64,000 bases of DNA from Streptomyces sp. PKU-EA00015 (GTDB taxonomy: Bacteria > Actinomycetota > Actinomycetes > Streptomycetales > Streptomycetaceae), in the NCBI RefSeq assembly GCF_013387495.1, contig NZ_JABZEE010000002.1, forward strand, positions 186,001-250,000. The letters run 5' to 3'. Below the pieces are notes generated by a model, which worked only from the letters and a program-made list of their open reading frames with translations, was not told where the DNA came from and did no database searches. Positions 1 through 7,273 of this stretch are shown piece by piece. A program made the translations under genes and the position numbers. Each line of letters starts with the position of its first letter. The first letter of the stretch is position 1.

Positions 1-238
1 GAGTTCGAGAGTCTGTCTTCTGGAATCCTTGACCGGAGCCGCCTTTTCTGTGGCCGGCTGGTGGACTTCTGCTCCAGCGAAGGCGCTCAACTTGCACTCA
101 GGAATGAGTAGCGGAGCGGGTGGGACCGAACGCGTACTCAGGCAGGTGAGAAGTACCCGACGCGGCAGAAGCCAAGAGGGCTCGCAAGCTGCTTGGCGAT
201 TTCCTGATCACCAGCATTAGAGTGAGAGTTGTCCCCGA

Positions 239-499
239 TTGGAACTCACGCACGTTGTGGCGCGCGCTTTCTCCAGCATGGCTGTGTCCATCGACCTGGC
301 GGACGACGGCGACATTGACCCGGACATCGCGACGGACATCATCGAGGCGGCTGCGGCGCTGTTCAAGGAGCTTTCAGAAGATGACCGCCGGGCGTTGGCC
401 GCGATCATCCTCGAGGTCTCCGAGCTGGAGAGTGATCCGGTGCGAAAGAGGTGGATGCTGCACCTGCCGGAAGAGATGAGTCTCCTCGAGAGGGAATGA
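239..499 (+). CDS. Small acidic hypothetical protein
   Basis: An 86-codon frame that opens with TTG just after an in-frame stop at 218-220; no ATG or GTG exists between that stop and the TTG, and a weak GAGAG ribosome-binding sequence lies about 10 nt upstream. A later in-frame GTG at 257 is an alternative start. The product is acidic and predicted mostly helical (Asp/Glu-rich around residues 20-30, Ala-rich helix after that), with no signal peptide, membrane segment or motif that I recognise. A strong hairpin terminator follows about 60 nt after the stop. The adjoining DNA is a scar of mobile-element fragments, so the gene may belong to that accessory region. Nothing was recognised in bases 1-238. 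Confidence 0.55.
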   Translation: MELTHVVARAFSSMAVSIDLADDGDIDPDIATDIIEAAAALFKELSEDDRRALAAIILEVSELESDPVRKRWMLHLPEEMSLLERE

Positions 500-560
500 T
501 CCTTGGCGGCCCCCGCAGCCGCCCGATCGGACCGGAGCCAAAGCCTCCTATTAGCGACTG

Positions 561-595
561 AAAAGCCTCGCCCACTATCTGTGGGCGAGGCTTTT
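561..595. terminator. Perfect 15-bp hairpin terminator
   Basis: A perfect 15-bp inverted repeat (561-575 with 581-595) encloses a 5-nt loop. It begins with AAAA and ends with TTTT, so it would act as an intrinsic terminator in either direction. It closes the small gene at 239-499 and also marks the left edge of the gene-fragment scar. Confidence 0.85.
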
Positions 596-599
596 CGGC

Positions 600-828
600 A
601 GGCCGGCACCCCCGGCATTGAAGTCCGCACCCACAGCACCACGCTCTACAACTCCCTCTACCGCGCTGACGACCAGCAACTCGTCAACGCACACGTCTGG
701 GCGTCAACGCCTACGCCGCCCCCGTGTGGCACCTTCGCCGACACGAGACAGGCGGAATGTTCGACACCTACGCCAACAGCTTCGACGCCGTATGGGCGAC
801 CGCAACCCCCGTACACCAGGAAGGCTGA
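600..828 (+). pseudogene. C-terminal remnant of an HTH/DUF5919-type regulator, frameshifted
   Basis: Reading from about 600, the frame gives a recognisable regulator tail (a run like TTLYNSLYRADDQQLVNAHVW, as in the C-terminal domain of Streptomyces XRE/DUF5919 regulators). At about 700 one G is missing: the next block (VNAYAAPVWHLRR...MFDTYANSFDAVW) continues only in the +1 frame, to a TGA at 826-828. The whole N-terminal helix-turn-helix part is absent, because the similarity starts right after the hairpin at 561-595. The gene is therefore both truncated and frameshifted. Family assignment is from memory of the motif. In intact loci this type of regulator is usually followed by a NUDIX gene, which fits the next fragment. 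Confidence 0.6.
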
Positions 829-830
829 CC

Positions 831-872
831 GTGGCCCGCACCGAGTACTACGACGACCCCACCGCACCCAAG
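831..872 (+). pseudogene. First 14 codons of a NUDIX-type hydrolase gene
   Basis: Directly after the regulator remnant (2-nt gap) a GTG opens a frame reading VARTEYYDDPTAPK. This is the characteristic N-terminus of Streptomyces NUDIX hydrolases found downstream of DUF5919 regulators. The similarity stops at about 872; the frame then runs into reverse-strand integrase sequence, so the gene was cut by a deletion or insertion junction. Only the start survives and no NUDIX box is present. The short length limits certainty. Confidence 0.45.
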
Positions 873-1042
873 TCGGTCGCCGCTGGCCGTCTGGAGAAGC
901 TGCCTGGCCTCGGCCGCGGTGAGGGGTCGGAAGCGTCTGGGGCGAGGCGTCGCGGTCTTGACGTTCCGGGCGACGTTGCGCGGCAGTTCGTCCTCGCGCA
1001 CGACATGCTCCAGGGCGGACTTGAGTACGTGAGCCTGGGGCT
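870..1042 (-). pseudogene. Tyrosine integrase fragment (core-binding region)
   Basis: The reverse strand reads about 57 residues with a typical actinobacterial integrase pattern: VLKSALEHVVREDELPRNVA, then a basic linker, then PLTAAEARQLLQTASGDRL. In intact phage-type tyrosine recombinases this spans the end of the SAM-like core-binding domain and the start of the catalytic domain. There is no start codon in context and no catalytic residue. The fragment ends exactly where the NUDIX start ends (about 870), marking a recombination junction. Confidence 0.6.
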
Positions 1043-1067
1043 GGTGAGGGCACGCGCGAGCAAATAT

Positions 1068-1100
1068 GAAGCCCCGCCAGGTCTTTTCTGGCGGGGCTTC
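1068..1100. terminator. Perfect 13-bp hairpin terminator
   Basis: GAAGCCCCGCCAG (1068-1080) pairs perfectly with 1088-1100 across a 7-nt loop that contains TTTT. It sits between the two integrase fragments, downstream of the C-terminal fragment on the reverse strand, so it may be the original terminator of that integrase gene. Confidence 0.75.
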
Positions 1101-1179
1101 TGCACGTCGTGACGGAAGTAGTTGACGGCAACGCCAGCGGACGACGGCGGCGCAGGATGGCGGTTCATCGCCGTCCCAG

Positions 1180-1266
1180 AGGGGCGCGGTCGAATGCCGG
1201 AGGTCGTGGAAGCGGATGCGGCGGCGGCCGGCCTTGCGGAGGAGCCTGGTGAAGGTCCGGGTGAGA
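1180..1266 (-). pseudogene. Tyrosine integrase fragment (catalytic HxxR box)
   Basis: The reverse strand from 1265 reads LTRTFTRLLRKAG, then RIRFHDLRHSTA. This is the conserved box II of tyrosine recombinases, with the catalytic His (codon at 1206-1208) and Arg (1197-1199). After RHSTA the similarity is lost within a few codons, and neither the downstream LGH box nor the catalytic Tyr can be seen. On the reverse strand this C-terminal piece lies upstream of the core-binding piece at 870-1042, the wrong order for a single gene, so the two come from different integrases or from a rearrangement. Confidence 0.6.
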
Positions 1267-1284
1267 TTGGTTCGGGTCGATCGG

Positions 1285-1518
1285 TCAGCGCGTCCGGCGC
1301 GTATCCCATCGCAGCTTCCACGTCACACCCCCCTCTTCATGTATCAGGCGGAGCATGTGGCCCAGGTCGAGGCGGGCCGCGTGCTCCGAGCTCAGGCCGA
1401 GCAGATCCAGCACCGCCGCCGAGACAGCGAACGATGCCCTGCCCCGGCCCCCGGCAGGGGCCGGAGCGCCCTGGATTAGCGAGGTCACCGCCCACAACCG
1501 CGCCTGCGGGCCGCCCAC
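1285..1518 (-). pseudogene. Unrecognised coding-like fragment
   Basis: A 77-codon reverse-strand frame shows coding-like third-position GC and a plausible helical stretch (LDLLGLSSEHAARLDLGHML) before its stop at 1285. I do not recognise the family and see no convincing start or ribosome-binding site. It lies in the gene-fragment scar and is most likely the 3' end of another broken gene. The remaining bases up to 1691 show nothing I can interpret. Confidence 0.25.
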
Positions 1519-1691
1519 GGAGTCGGACCCCGCACTGCGGCCAAGTTGCTGGTCACGGCAGGGGGCAATCCCGAAGGCATGCGGACCGAAGCTTCCTTGA
1601 AGGCGGCCCTCCTCTGATCCTGTGCTCCGTCACAGATGCCGTGCTCGTCGGCCTGGCTCTGTGGGGGGCGGCGGCGCAGGCCACCACCGGG

Positions 1692-3715
1692 TCAGGGCAG
1701 CAGCCGCTTCACGCGCCGGGCGAGCGCTTTGGCGACGGCCACGCGTCCGACGCGTAGGACGAGGCCGTCATCTTCGATGGGCTTCGCGTACGTGGGGAGT
1801 CCCCGGTGCCGCCAACGACCGCCCGGCAGCCTCGGCTGGGCCGGTACCCGCCAGGTCCACCGCGCCACGCCGTCGCCTGCGGTCAGCACCACGGCGAGGC
1901 GCCAGGTGCCGAGCGCCAGACGGTGCACCGGCACGGCGACCGAGAAGGTGCCGCCGTCCACGACGCCGGGGACGGCGACCGTACGCCCCGCCTCGTCGCG
2001 GAGCTCCACGCCGAGAGTGCCGGCCGGAGGGGCGGCGAACCGCAGGTCGCCGAAGACCTCCAGGATGCCCGTCTTCCCCTGGGCCCACCGGGCACCCTTG
2101 ATCCGCAGCTTGTCGGGGACCTTGTGCACGTTCTCGCCGACGTCGACGGTGAGGTTGCTGTACGGGTGGGTGTAGTACAGCGCCACGCCGAAGATGTCGT
2201 CGTCGCCGTCGGCCACCACGTACGTCCGCTGCGTGCTGACGACCTCGGGGAGGCGCTGGTTACCGATGCGGATCTCCCTGGTCAGTCCCTGCACGCGGAC
2301 GGCGAGAAACGCGTCCCACAGGCCACGGGGCAGCCGCGTGCCGTCGCCGGCTGCGGTCGTCAGGTCGATCTCGGCGATGAAGCCGGCACCGGAGTAGTCG
2401 TACCCGCCGCCGTCCTGATCCTCGCCCAGCCCGGGAACGGTGATCCGGGTGGTCGGGAACCGGTGCTCCGCGCCGGACTTCCGCTCGCGCAGGAGGAGTT
2501 CGATGCCGGTGTCGTCCTGCGGCATGCGCCGCAGGTAGCCGTGGCCGCGGAGGGTCAGCCGACCGGTGCCGGGGGCCAGCTCGACGGAGTCCAGCCGGTG
2601 GGCGGACGGAATCCCGCCGGTGATCTCGTAGATCTCGTCCGGGAGGTCTCTTTCCGGGTCACGGAAGAAGGGCAGCCGGGCGTAGGCCCGCTCGCCGTCG
2701 ACCAGGATGCCGTGCTGCACACCGCTTGCCGCTTCTCGGCGGACCTCGGCCTCCAGCTCGACGGACTCGTCCAGCATGCCGCGCAGGGCGAGAGCGCAGC
2801 GCAGCCGGGCGAGGGGCGCGAGCCGCTGCGTGAGCGCGTCGGAGCAGTGCCGCTCCAGCACGGTGCGCAGCTTCGCGTAGTGGGCGCGCCGCAGCTCGTC
2901 GTCGGGCTCGAGAACCAGGTCCTTGAGTACATCGCCCATATCCACGGCGATGTGACGCTCGGTCAGCTTGTCGCGGTCCGGCCCGGCGGGGAAGTGCTCC
3001 GCCACCAGCTCGATCAGGGCCTCCTGGGCCTCGATGCGGCGGTCGATGTCCGTGGTCGCGCTCGTGATGTTGCCGCCGTCGTCCCGCTTGACGACGAACA
3101 GGCAGTCGTAGTCGGCGACGACGGAGATGCCGTCCGCGAGGAAGTAGCCGCGGGCGACGAAGAGCTGGTCCTCGTACACCCGGTACTCGGTCGGGAAGCG
3201 CAGCCCGTGCTTCTCGACCAGCGAGCGCCGGAACAACTTCAGGGGGCTGAGGGTCCGGTAGACCCGGGACGCGAGGACATCCGTACGAGCCTGGTTGTGG
3301 CCGAACATGGCTGTGGCGACGCCGCGCCCGTTGACGCCGACGACCTTGCCGAGGACCACGTCGGTGTTGTTCTTGTCGGCCACCGTGAGCATCCGCTCAA
3401 GTGCCTCGTCGCCGAGGAAGTCGTCGGCGTCGAGGAAGAAGACGAACCGTCCGCGCGCGCGTGGTCGAGGCCCTTGTTGCGGGGTGCGGCGGGCCCACCG
3501 GAGTTCTCCTGGTGAAAGACCCGGAAGAGCCCCGGGTACGCGGCGGCGAACCGCTCCAGCTCCTCACCGGTGCCGTCGGTCGACCCGTCGTTGACGGTAA
3601 TGACCTCCAAGCGGTCGCGGCCCAGGGACTGCCGCACCACCGAATTCAACGTCTCCGTCAGATAGGGCATCGCGTTGTAGGCCCCAATAATCACGGATAT
3701 GTCAGGGTTGGTCAC
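1692..3715 (-). pseudogene. Family 2 glycosyltransferase with a frameshift
   Basis: The first 87 or so codons (from ATG at 3715) carry a GT-A fold start: SVIIGAYNAMPYL, then EVITVNDGSTDGTG, then a GGPAAPRNKGLDHAR motif. In the alternating GC run at about 3451-3461 the frame breaks. The next frame gives the expected FVFFLDADDF (DxD metal site) and continues about 580 codons to TGA at 1692. Restoring the frame gives about 673 residues. The long C-terminal part contains beta-rich segments, as in large GT2 enzymes of wall-polymer synthesis such as the TarS/TarP type; acceptor and sugar are unknown. A net +2 (or -1) change in a CG repeat could be a real inactivating mutation, phase variation or a sequencing error. 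Confidence 0.8.
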
Positions 3716-4135
3716 AGTCCGTACCGCATTCCTCTCGCGCAGCCCAATCCAGGTAACCGCGGATGTGGGTGAGTGTTTTACGCGCTTACTACATCACGCT
3801 CCGGCGGGGAATGATGGCGTCGGCCGGCCGAGCCTGCTGGAGTCGACGGCCTGGGCCCCAGCGGCCCAGACCCTGGCCGTCTCGGGCGTCCAGCAGTGGC
3901 GCACCACCACCACGTACGACGTTGAGCCACCACGGTCGACCCGCCCACGGGTGGCGGGCCCACCGCCACGATCACGGACCTGGCCGCCTCTGCCGAGGCC
4001 GGACTTGAGCACGACGAAGCCGGCGAGGACCACCCGCAGGGTCAGGTGGATGAGGCGTTCGCGCGGCATGTCTGCGCATGCCCCCACCCCGCCGAAGGCT
4101 CCGCGTCCGGCGCCCCTGACGAAAGTGAGGAGGGG
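3716..4135. other. Intergenic region without recognised gene
   Basis: These 420 nt separate the divergent-side start of the glycosyltransferase from the 3' end of the Clp-N-domain gene. Open frames exist on both strands, but none has a convincing start, ribosome-binding site or recognisable protein sequence. The promoter of the glycosyltransferase should lie near 3716-3800; I cannot pin it down. The segment may contain decayed coding sequence. Confidence 0.5.
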
Positions 4136-4873
4136 CTACTGCTGCTTGGCGGCCAGGAACGCGGCGAGCGCCTCCGTCACCTGCTGCTCGGTGGCGCTCT
4201 TGTCGATGCCGAGCGCCGAGAGCGGGCCGTTGCCGTCCTCCGCCTCCAGCAGGGCCAGCAGGATGTGCTCGGTGCCGATGTAGTTGTGGCCCAGCCGCAG
4301 AGCCTCGCGGAAGGTGAGTTCCAGGACCTTGCGAGCCCGGGCGTCGTACGGCGCCACCTCCGGGAGTTCCTCGGCGGCCGGGGGCAGCGCCGCGGTCGCC
4401 GAGGCGCGCACCTGGTCGGTGCCGACGCCCTGCGCGGCGAGCGCCTTGACGGCGAGACCCTCGGGCTCGGAGAGCAGACCGAGGGCCAGGTGCTCAGCGC
4501 CCACGTGCGTGTTGCGGGCCGCGCGGGCCTCGTTGGCGGCCGCCGCGACGACGTTCCTTGCGCGCGGCGTGAAGCGGTTGAAGCCCTGGCTGGGGTCCAG
4601 GTCGAGCGGCTGGTCGGACTCCTTGGTCACGAAGCGTTTCTGGGCGGCCTGCTTGGTGACACCCATGGACCTGCCGATGTCGGTCCAGGACGCGCCCGAG
4701 CGGCGGGCCTGGTCCACGAAGTGGCCGATGAGGTGGTCGGCGATGTCGCCGAGGTGGTCCGCCGCGATGACCGCGTCGGACAGCTGGTCGAGGGCGTTGG
4801 CGTGGGACTTCTTGATGGCTTCTATCAGATCGTCGAGCCGTACGGGATGGGTCAGACGCACAGGATCGGTCAT
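4136..4873 (-). CDS. Clp N-terminal-domain protein with helix-turn-helix
   Basis: About 245 residues from ATG at 4873 (another possible start lies 10 codons upstream at 4903). Residues about 50-80 form a helix-turn-helix-like segment (SWTDIGRSMGVTKQAAQKRF). Two Clp N repeats follow: one starting FTPRARNVVAAAANEAR with HVGAEHLALGLL, the second YDARARKVLELTFREALRLG with YIGTEHILLALLE. There is no AAA+ ATPase or protease domain, so this is not ClpC/ClpA itself. In the family, Clp N repeats bind substrates or adaptors; a role as adaptor or regulator is inference. It is transcribed in the same direction as the M4 peptidase but separated from it by a terminator. Confidence 0.85.
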   Translation of the reverse strand: MTDPVRLTHPVRLDDLIEAIKKSHANALDQLSDAVIAADHLGDIADHLIGHFVDQARRSGASWTDIGRSMGVTKQAAQKRFVTKESDQPLDLDPSQGFNRFTPRARNVVAAAANEARAARNTHVGAEHLALGLLSEPEGLAVKALAAQGVGTDQVRASATAALPPAAEELPEVAPYDARARKVLELTFREALRLGHNYIGTEHILLALLEAEDGNGPLSALGIDKSATEQQVTEALAAFLAAKQQ

Positions 4874-4937
4874 GCGACAGACGATGAGTGGATCGTCAAC
4901 CATCGGTTGACGATCACTGCGCGGTCGCCCCGCGACG

Positions 4938-4971
4938 GAGCCGCCCGGGGTGCGGGCACCCCGGGCGGCTC
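4938..4971 (-). terminator. 15-bp hairpin terminator of the M4 peptidase gene
   Basis: 4938-4952 pairs perfectly with 4957-4971 across the 4-nt loop CGGG. It lies 31 nt beyond the stop codon of the metallopeptidase gene on the reverse strand and before the Clp-N-domain gene, so it should separate the two transcripts. Confidence 0.8.
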
Positions 4972-5001
4972 GGCTGGCGTGTGCTCAGAAAACCGCCGGG
5001 C

Positions 5002-7026
5002 TCAGAAGGTGAGCTTCCAGCTGTTGATGTAGCCCGTGTCGTAGCGCGCCACGTCCTGCACGCGCAGCTTCCAGGTGCCGTTCGCCACCTCGCTGGAGGC
5101 GTTGACCGTGTACGTGGTCTGGACGTTGTCCGCCGAGTCCGAACCGCTGGAGTTCTTCAGGCGGTACGCGGTCCCGTCCGGGGCCAGCAGGTCGATGACC
5201 AGGTCACCACGCCAGGTGTGGACGATGTCCACGCCGACCTTGAGGGTCGAGGGCGCGTTGCCCGTGCGGCCGGTGACGTTGATCGAGGAGGTCACGGCCG
5301 CACCCGGGGAGTCCGGGATGGACACGTCGGCCGTGTTCTCGAAGACCGTGCCCGGGTCCGGGTCGCCGCCGCCGGGCCGGGAGCCGACGTTGATGCCGGC
5401 CCAGGCGTCGGTGACCGACTTGACCTCGGCGCTGGTCGCTCCGTACAGCTCCGTCGCCACGGCGATGGTGCCGGTGCGGGCGCCCGCGTAGTCCGTGCGG
5501 GAGCTGAACTTCGTGGTGAGCGCCTTGAACCAGATCAGCGCGGCCTTGTCACGGCCGATGCCGGTCACCGGCAGGCCGTCGGAGGTCGGCGAGTCGTAGT
5601 TGACCCCGTTGACGGTCTTGGCGCCGCTGCCCTCGGAGAGCAGGTAGAACCAGTGGTTCGCCGGGCCCGAGGAGTAGTGGACGTCGATGTTGCCGATGCC
5701 GGAGTACCAGTAGTCCTTGGACGAGCCGTCCTTGCTGGGCTTGTCCATGTAGCGCAGCGGGGTGCCGTTGCCGCGGATGTCGATCTTCTCGCCGACCAGG
5801 TAGTCGCCGACGTCCTTGGTGTTGTTGGCGTAGAACTCCACGGCCGCGGCGAAGATGTCGGAGGTGGCCTCGTTCAGGCCGCCGGACTCGCCGCTGTAGA
5901 CCAGGCCCGCCGTGTTGGACGTGAGGCCGTGCGTCATCTCGTGCGCGGCCACGTCGATGGACGTGAGCGGCTTGGTGTTGTTCGCACCGTCGCCGTAGGT
6001 CATGCAGAAGCAGGAGTCCGACCAGAAGGCGTTGACGTACGCGTTGCCGTAGTGGACCCGGGAGTACGCGCCGACGCCGTCGCCGCGGATGCCGCTGCGG
6101 CCGTGCACGTTCTTGTAGTAGTCCCAGGTGAGGGCGGCGCCGTAGTGGGCGTCGGCGCCCGCGGTCTCGGCGTTCTGCGGGGTGCCGTCGCCCCAGATGT
6201 CGTCCGCGCCCGAGAACAGCGTCCCGGTGCCGGACGTACCCCGGTTGAGGTTGTACGTCTTGTGGTTGCCGCGCCCGGTGTCGGTCAGGGTGTACGACGG
6301 GGCCGTGCCGAGCGTGACCTGGCCGCTGTACTGGGTGTTGCCCGTACCGTTGTGGACGGCCTGGCGCTCGAAGAGCTTCTCGCCCGTGGTGGCGTCGGTG
6401 ATGACGTGCAGCTCGTTGGGCGTCCCGTCGTGCTGGAGTCCGCCGACGACCGTCTCGTACGCCAGCGTGGGCCTGCCGTCCGCCAGCCAGATGACCTTGC
6501 GCGGCGCGCGCTCGGCCTCGGTCTCGGCGGACCCCTCCGCCTTGGCCGCGCTCACCGCCTGCTTCTCGGCCGTGGCCGGGGCGATGCCGGCGCTGGTGTC
6601 GACGTTCTTCAGGGCGGCCCTCGACGCCTTGCTGACGGACTCGGTGGCACCTGCCGCCGTCCGGGACACCACGAGGTCGCCGCCGAGGACGGGCAGGCCC
6701 GCGTAGGTGCGCTCGTAGCGGGTGTGGGTGGTGCCGTCGCGGTCCTGGACCACGTCCCGGACGACGAGCTTCTCCTGGGCCCCGAGGCGGAGTTCCTTCG
6801 CGGTGGCGGCCGTGGTGGCGGTCGCCTCACGGATCAGCTCCGCGCGCTGGGCCGGGGAGAGGTTCTTGGGCAGGGCGCCCGGGTCGGCCTTGCCCGCCTT
6901 CGCCGCGGCGGGCGCCGCCACGGGCTGGGCGGCCGATGTGCCGGTCTGGAAACCGACCGCGAGAAGAGCGGCCGTGGCGATGAGGGCTCCCGTCGCTGTG
7001 GCGCGACGGCGATGCGTGGGTCTCAC
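5002..7026 (-). CDS. Secreted M4 (thermolysin-like) metallopeptidase with P domain
   Basis: A 674-residue extracellular zinc endopeptidase. The N-terminus is a signal peptide (basic start, hydrophobic core ALIATAALLAVGF, Ala-rich cleavage region), followed by an FTP/PepSY-type propeptide up to about residue 210 that acts as chaperone and inhibitor in this family. The catalytic domain has HEMTH at 362-366 (zinc His, catalytic Glu363) and the third zinc ligand Glu386 in GGLNEATSD; the downstream DVHYSSGPANH motif supplies the second catalytic His. Residues about 560-674 form a proprotein-convertase P domain (GDLVIDLLAPDGT... GTWKLRVQD), common on secreted Streptomyces peptidases. All key residues are present. 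The upstream region contains clustered GTTCG/CGAAC repeats that may be operators. Confidence 0.95.
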   Translation of the reverse strand: MRPTHRRRATATGALIATAALLAVGFQTGTSAAQPVAAPAAAKAGKADPGALPKNLSPAQRAELIREATATTAATAKELRLGAQEKLVVRDVVQDRDGTTHTRYERTYAGLPVLGGDLVVSRTAAGATESVSKASRAALKNVDTSAGIAPATAEKQAVSAAKAEGSAETEAERAPRKVIWLADGRPTLAYETVVGGLQHDGTPNELHVITDATTGEKLFERQAVHNGTGNTQYSGQVTLGTAPSYTLTDTGRGNHKTYNLNRGTSGTGTLFSGADDIWGDGTPQNAETAGADAHYGAALTWDYYKNVHGRSGIRGDGVGAYSRVHYGNAYVNAFWSDSCFCMTYGDGANNTKPLTSIDVAAHEMTHGLTSNTAGLVYSGESGGLNEATSDIFAAAVEFYANNTKDVGDYLVGEKIDIRGNGTPLRYMDKPSKDGSSKDYWYSGIGNIDVHYSSGPANHWFYLLSEGSGAKTVNGVNYDSPTSDGLPVTGIGRDKAALIWFKALTTKFSSRTDYAGARTGTIAVATELYGATSAEVKSVTDAWAGINVGSRPGGGDPDPGTVFENTADVSIPDSPGAAVTSSINVTGRTGNAPSTLKVGVDIVHTWRGDLVIDLLAPDGTAYRLKNSSGSDSADNVQTTYTVNASSEVANGTWKLRVQDVARYDTGYINSWKLTF

Positions 7027-7101
7027 GCGGACTCCTTCTGCGAGGGGGGTACCGGCCGGCTGGGTGGGACGGCCGGGCAGAGCTGCGAAGCAGTGGAGCG
7101 G

Positions 7102-7238
7102 TCGAACGGTGGTGCGTTCGAACGTGATTGCGCGGAACGGGGGAAGAGTGGCAGCCGTGCACGGTTCCTGTCAGGAGCGCGACAAGAACTTGGCCGGAAT
7201 TCGTCCGTTGCTCGAAAGGTCGTGTTCGTTGAGCGAAC
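7102..7238. promoter_or_regulatory. Clustered GTTCG/CGAAC inverted repeats upstream of M4 peptidase
   Basis: TCGAACG (7102-7108) and CGTTCGA (7115-7121) form an inverted repeat with a 6-nt spacer. The second arm is itself part of the perfect palindrome CGTTCGAACG (7115-7124). A further pair, GTTCG (7224-7228) and CGAAC (7234-7238), lies about 100 nt further out. All are in the 247-nt region between the peptidase start (7026) and the end of the ABC exporter gene. Repeated palindromic half-sites in a promoter region suggest a dimeric regulator, but no regulator is identified. Confidence 0.4.
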
Positions 7239-7255
7239 GTTTTGACGAGCCGCGG

Positions 7256-7273
7256 CCGGACCGGGAGGTCCGG
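7256..7273 (-). terminator. Short GC-rich hairpin at the end of the ABC operon
   Basis: CCGGACC (7256-7262) pairs with GGTCCGG (7267-7273) across a 4-nt loop, starting directly after the stop codon at 7274. The stem is only 7 bp, so terminator function is tentative. Confidence 0.4.

Noticed and set aside
3794..4087. Reverse-strand 97-codon frame in the intergenic region
   Set aside because: No ribosome-binding site, atypical residue composition and no recognisable domain.
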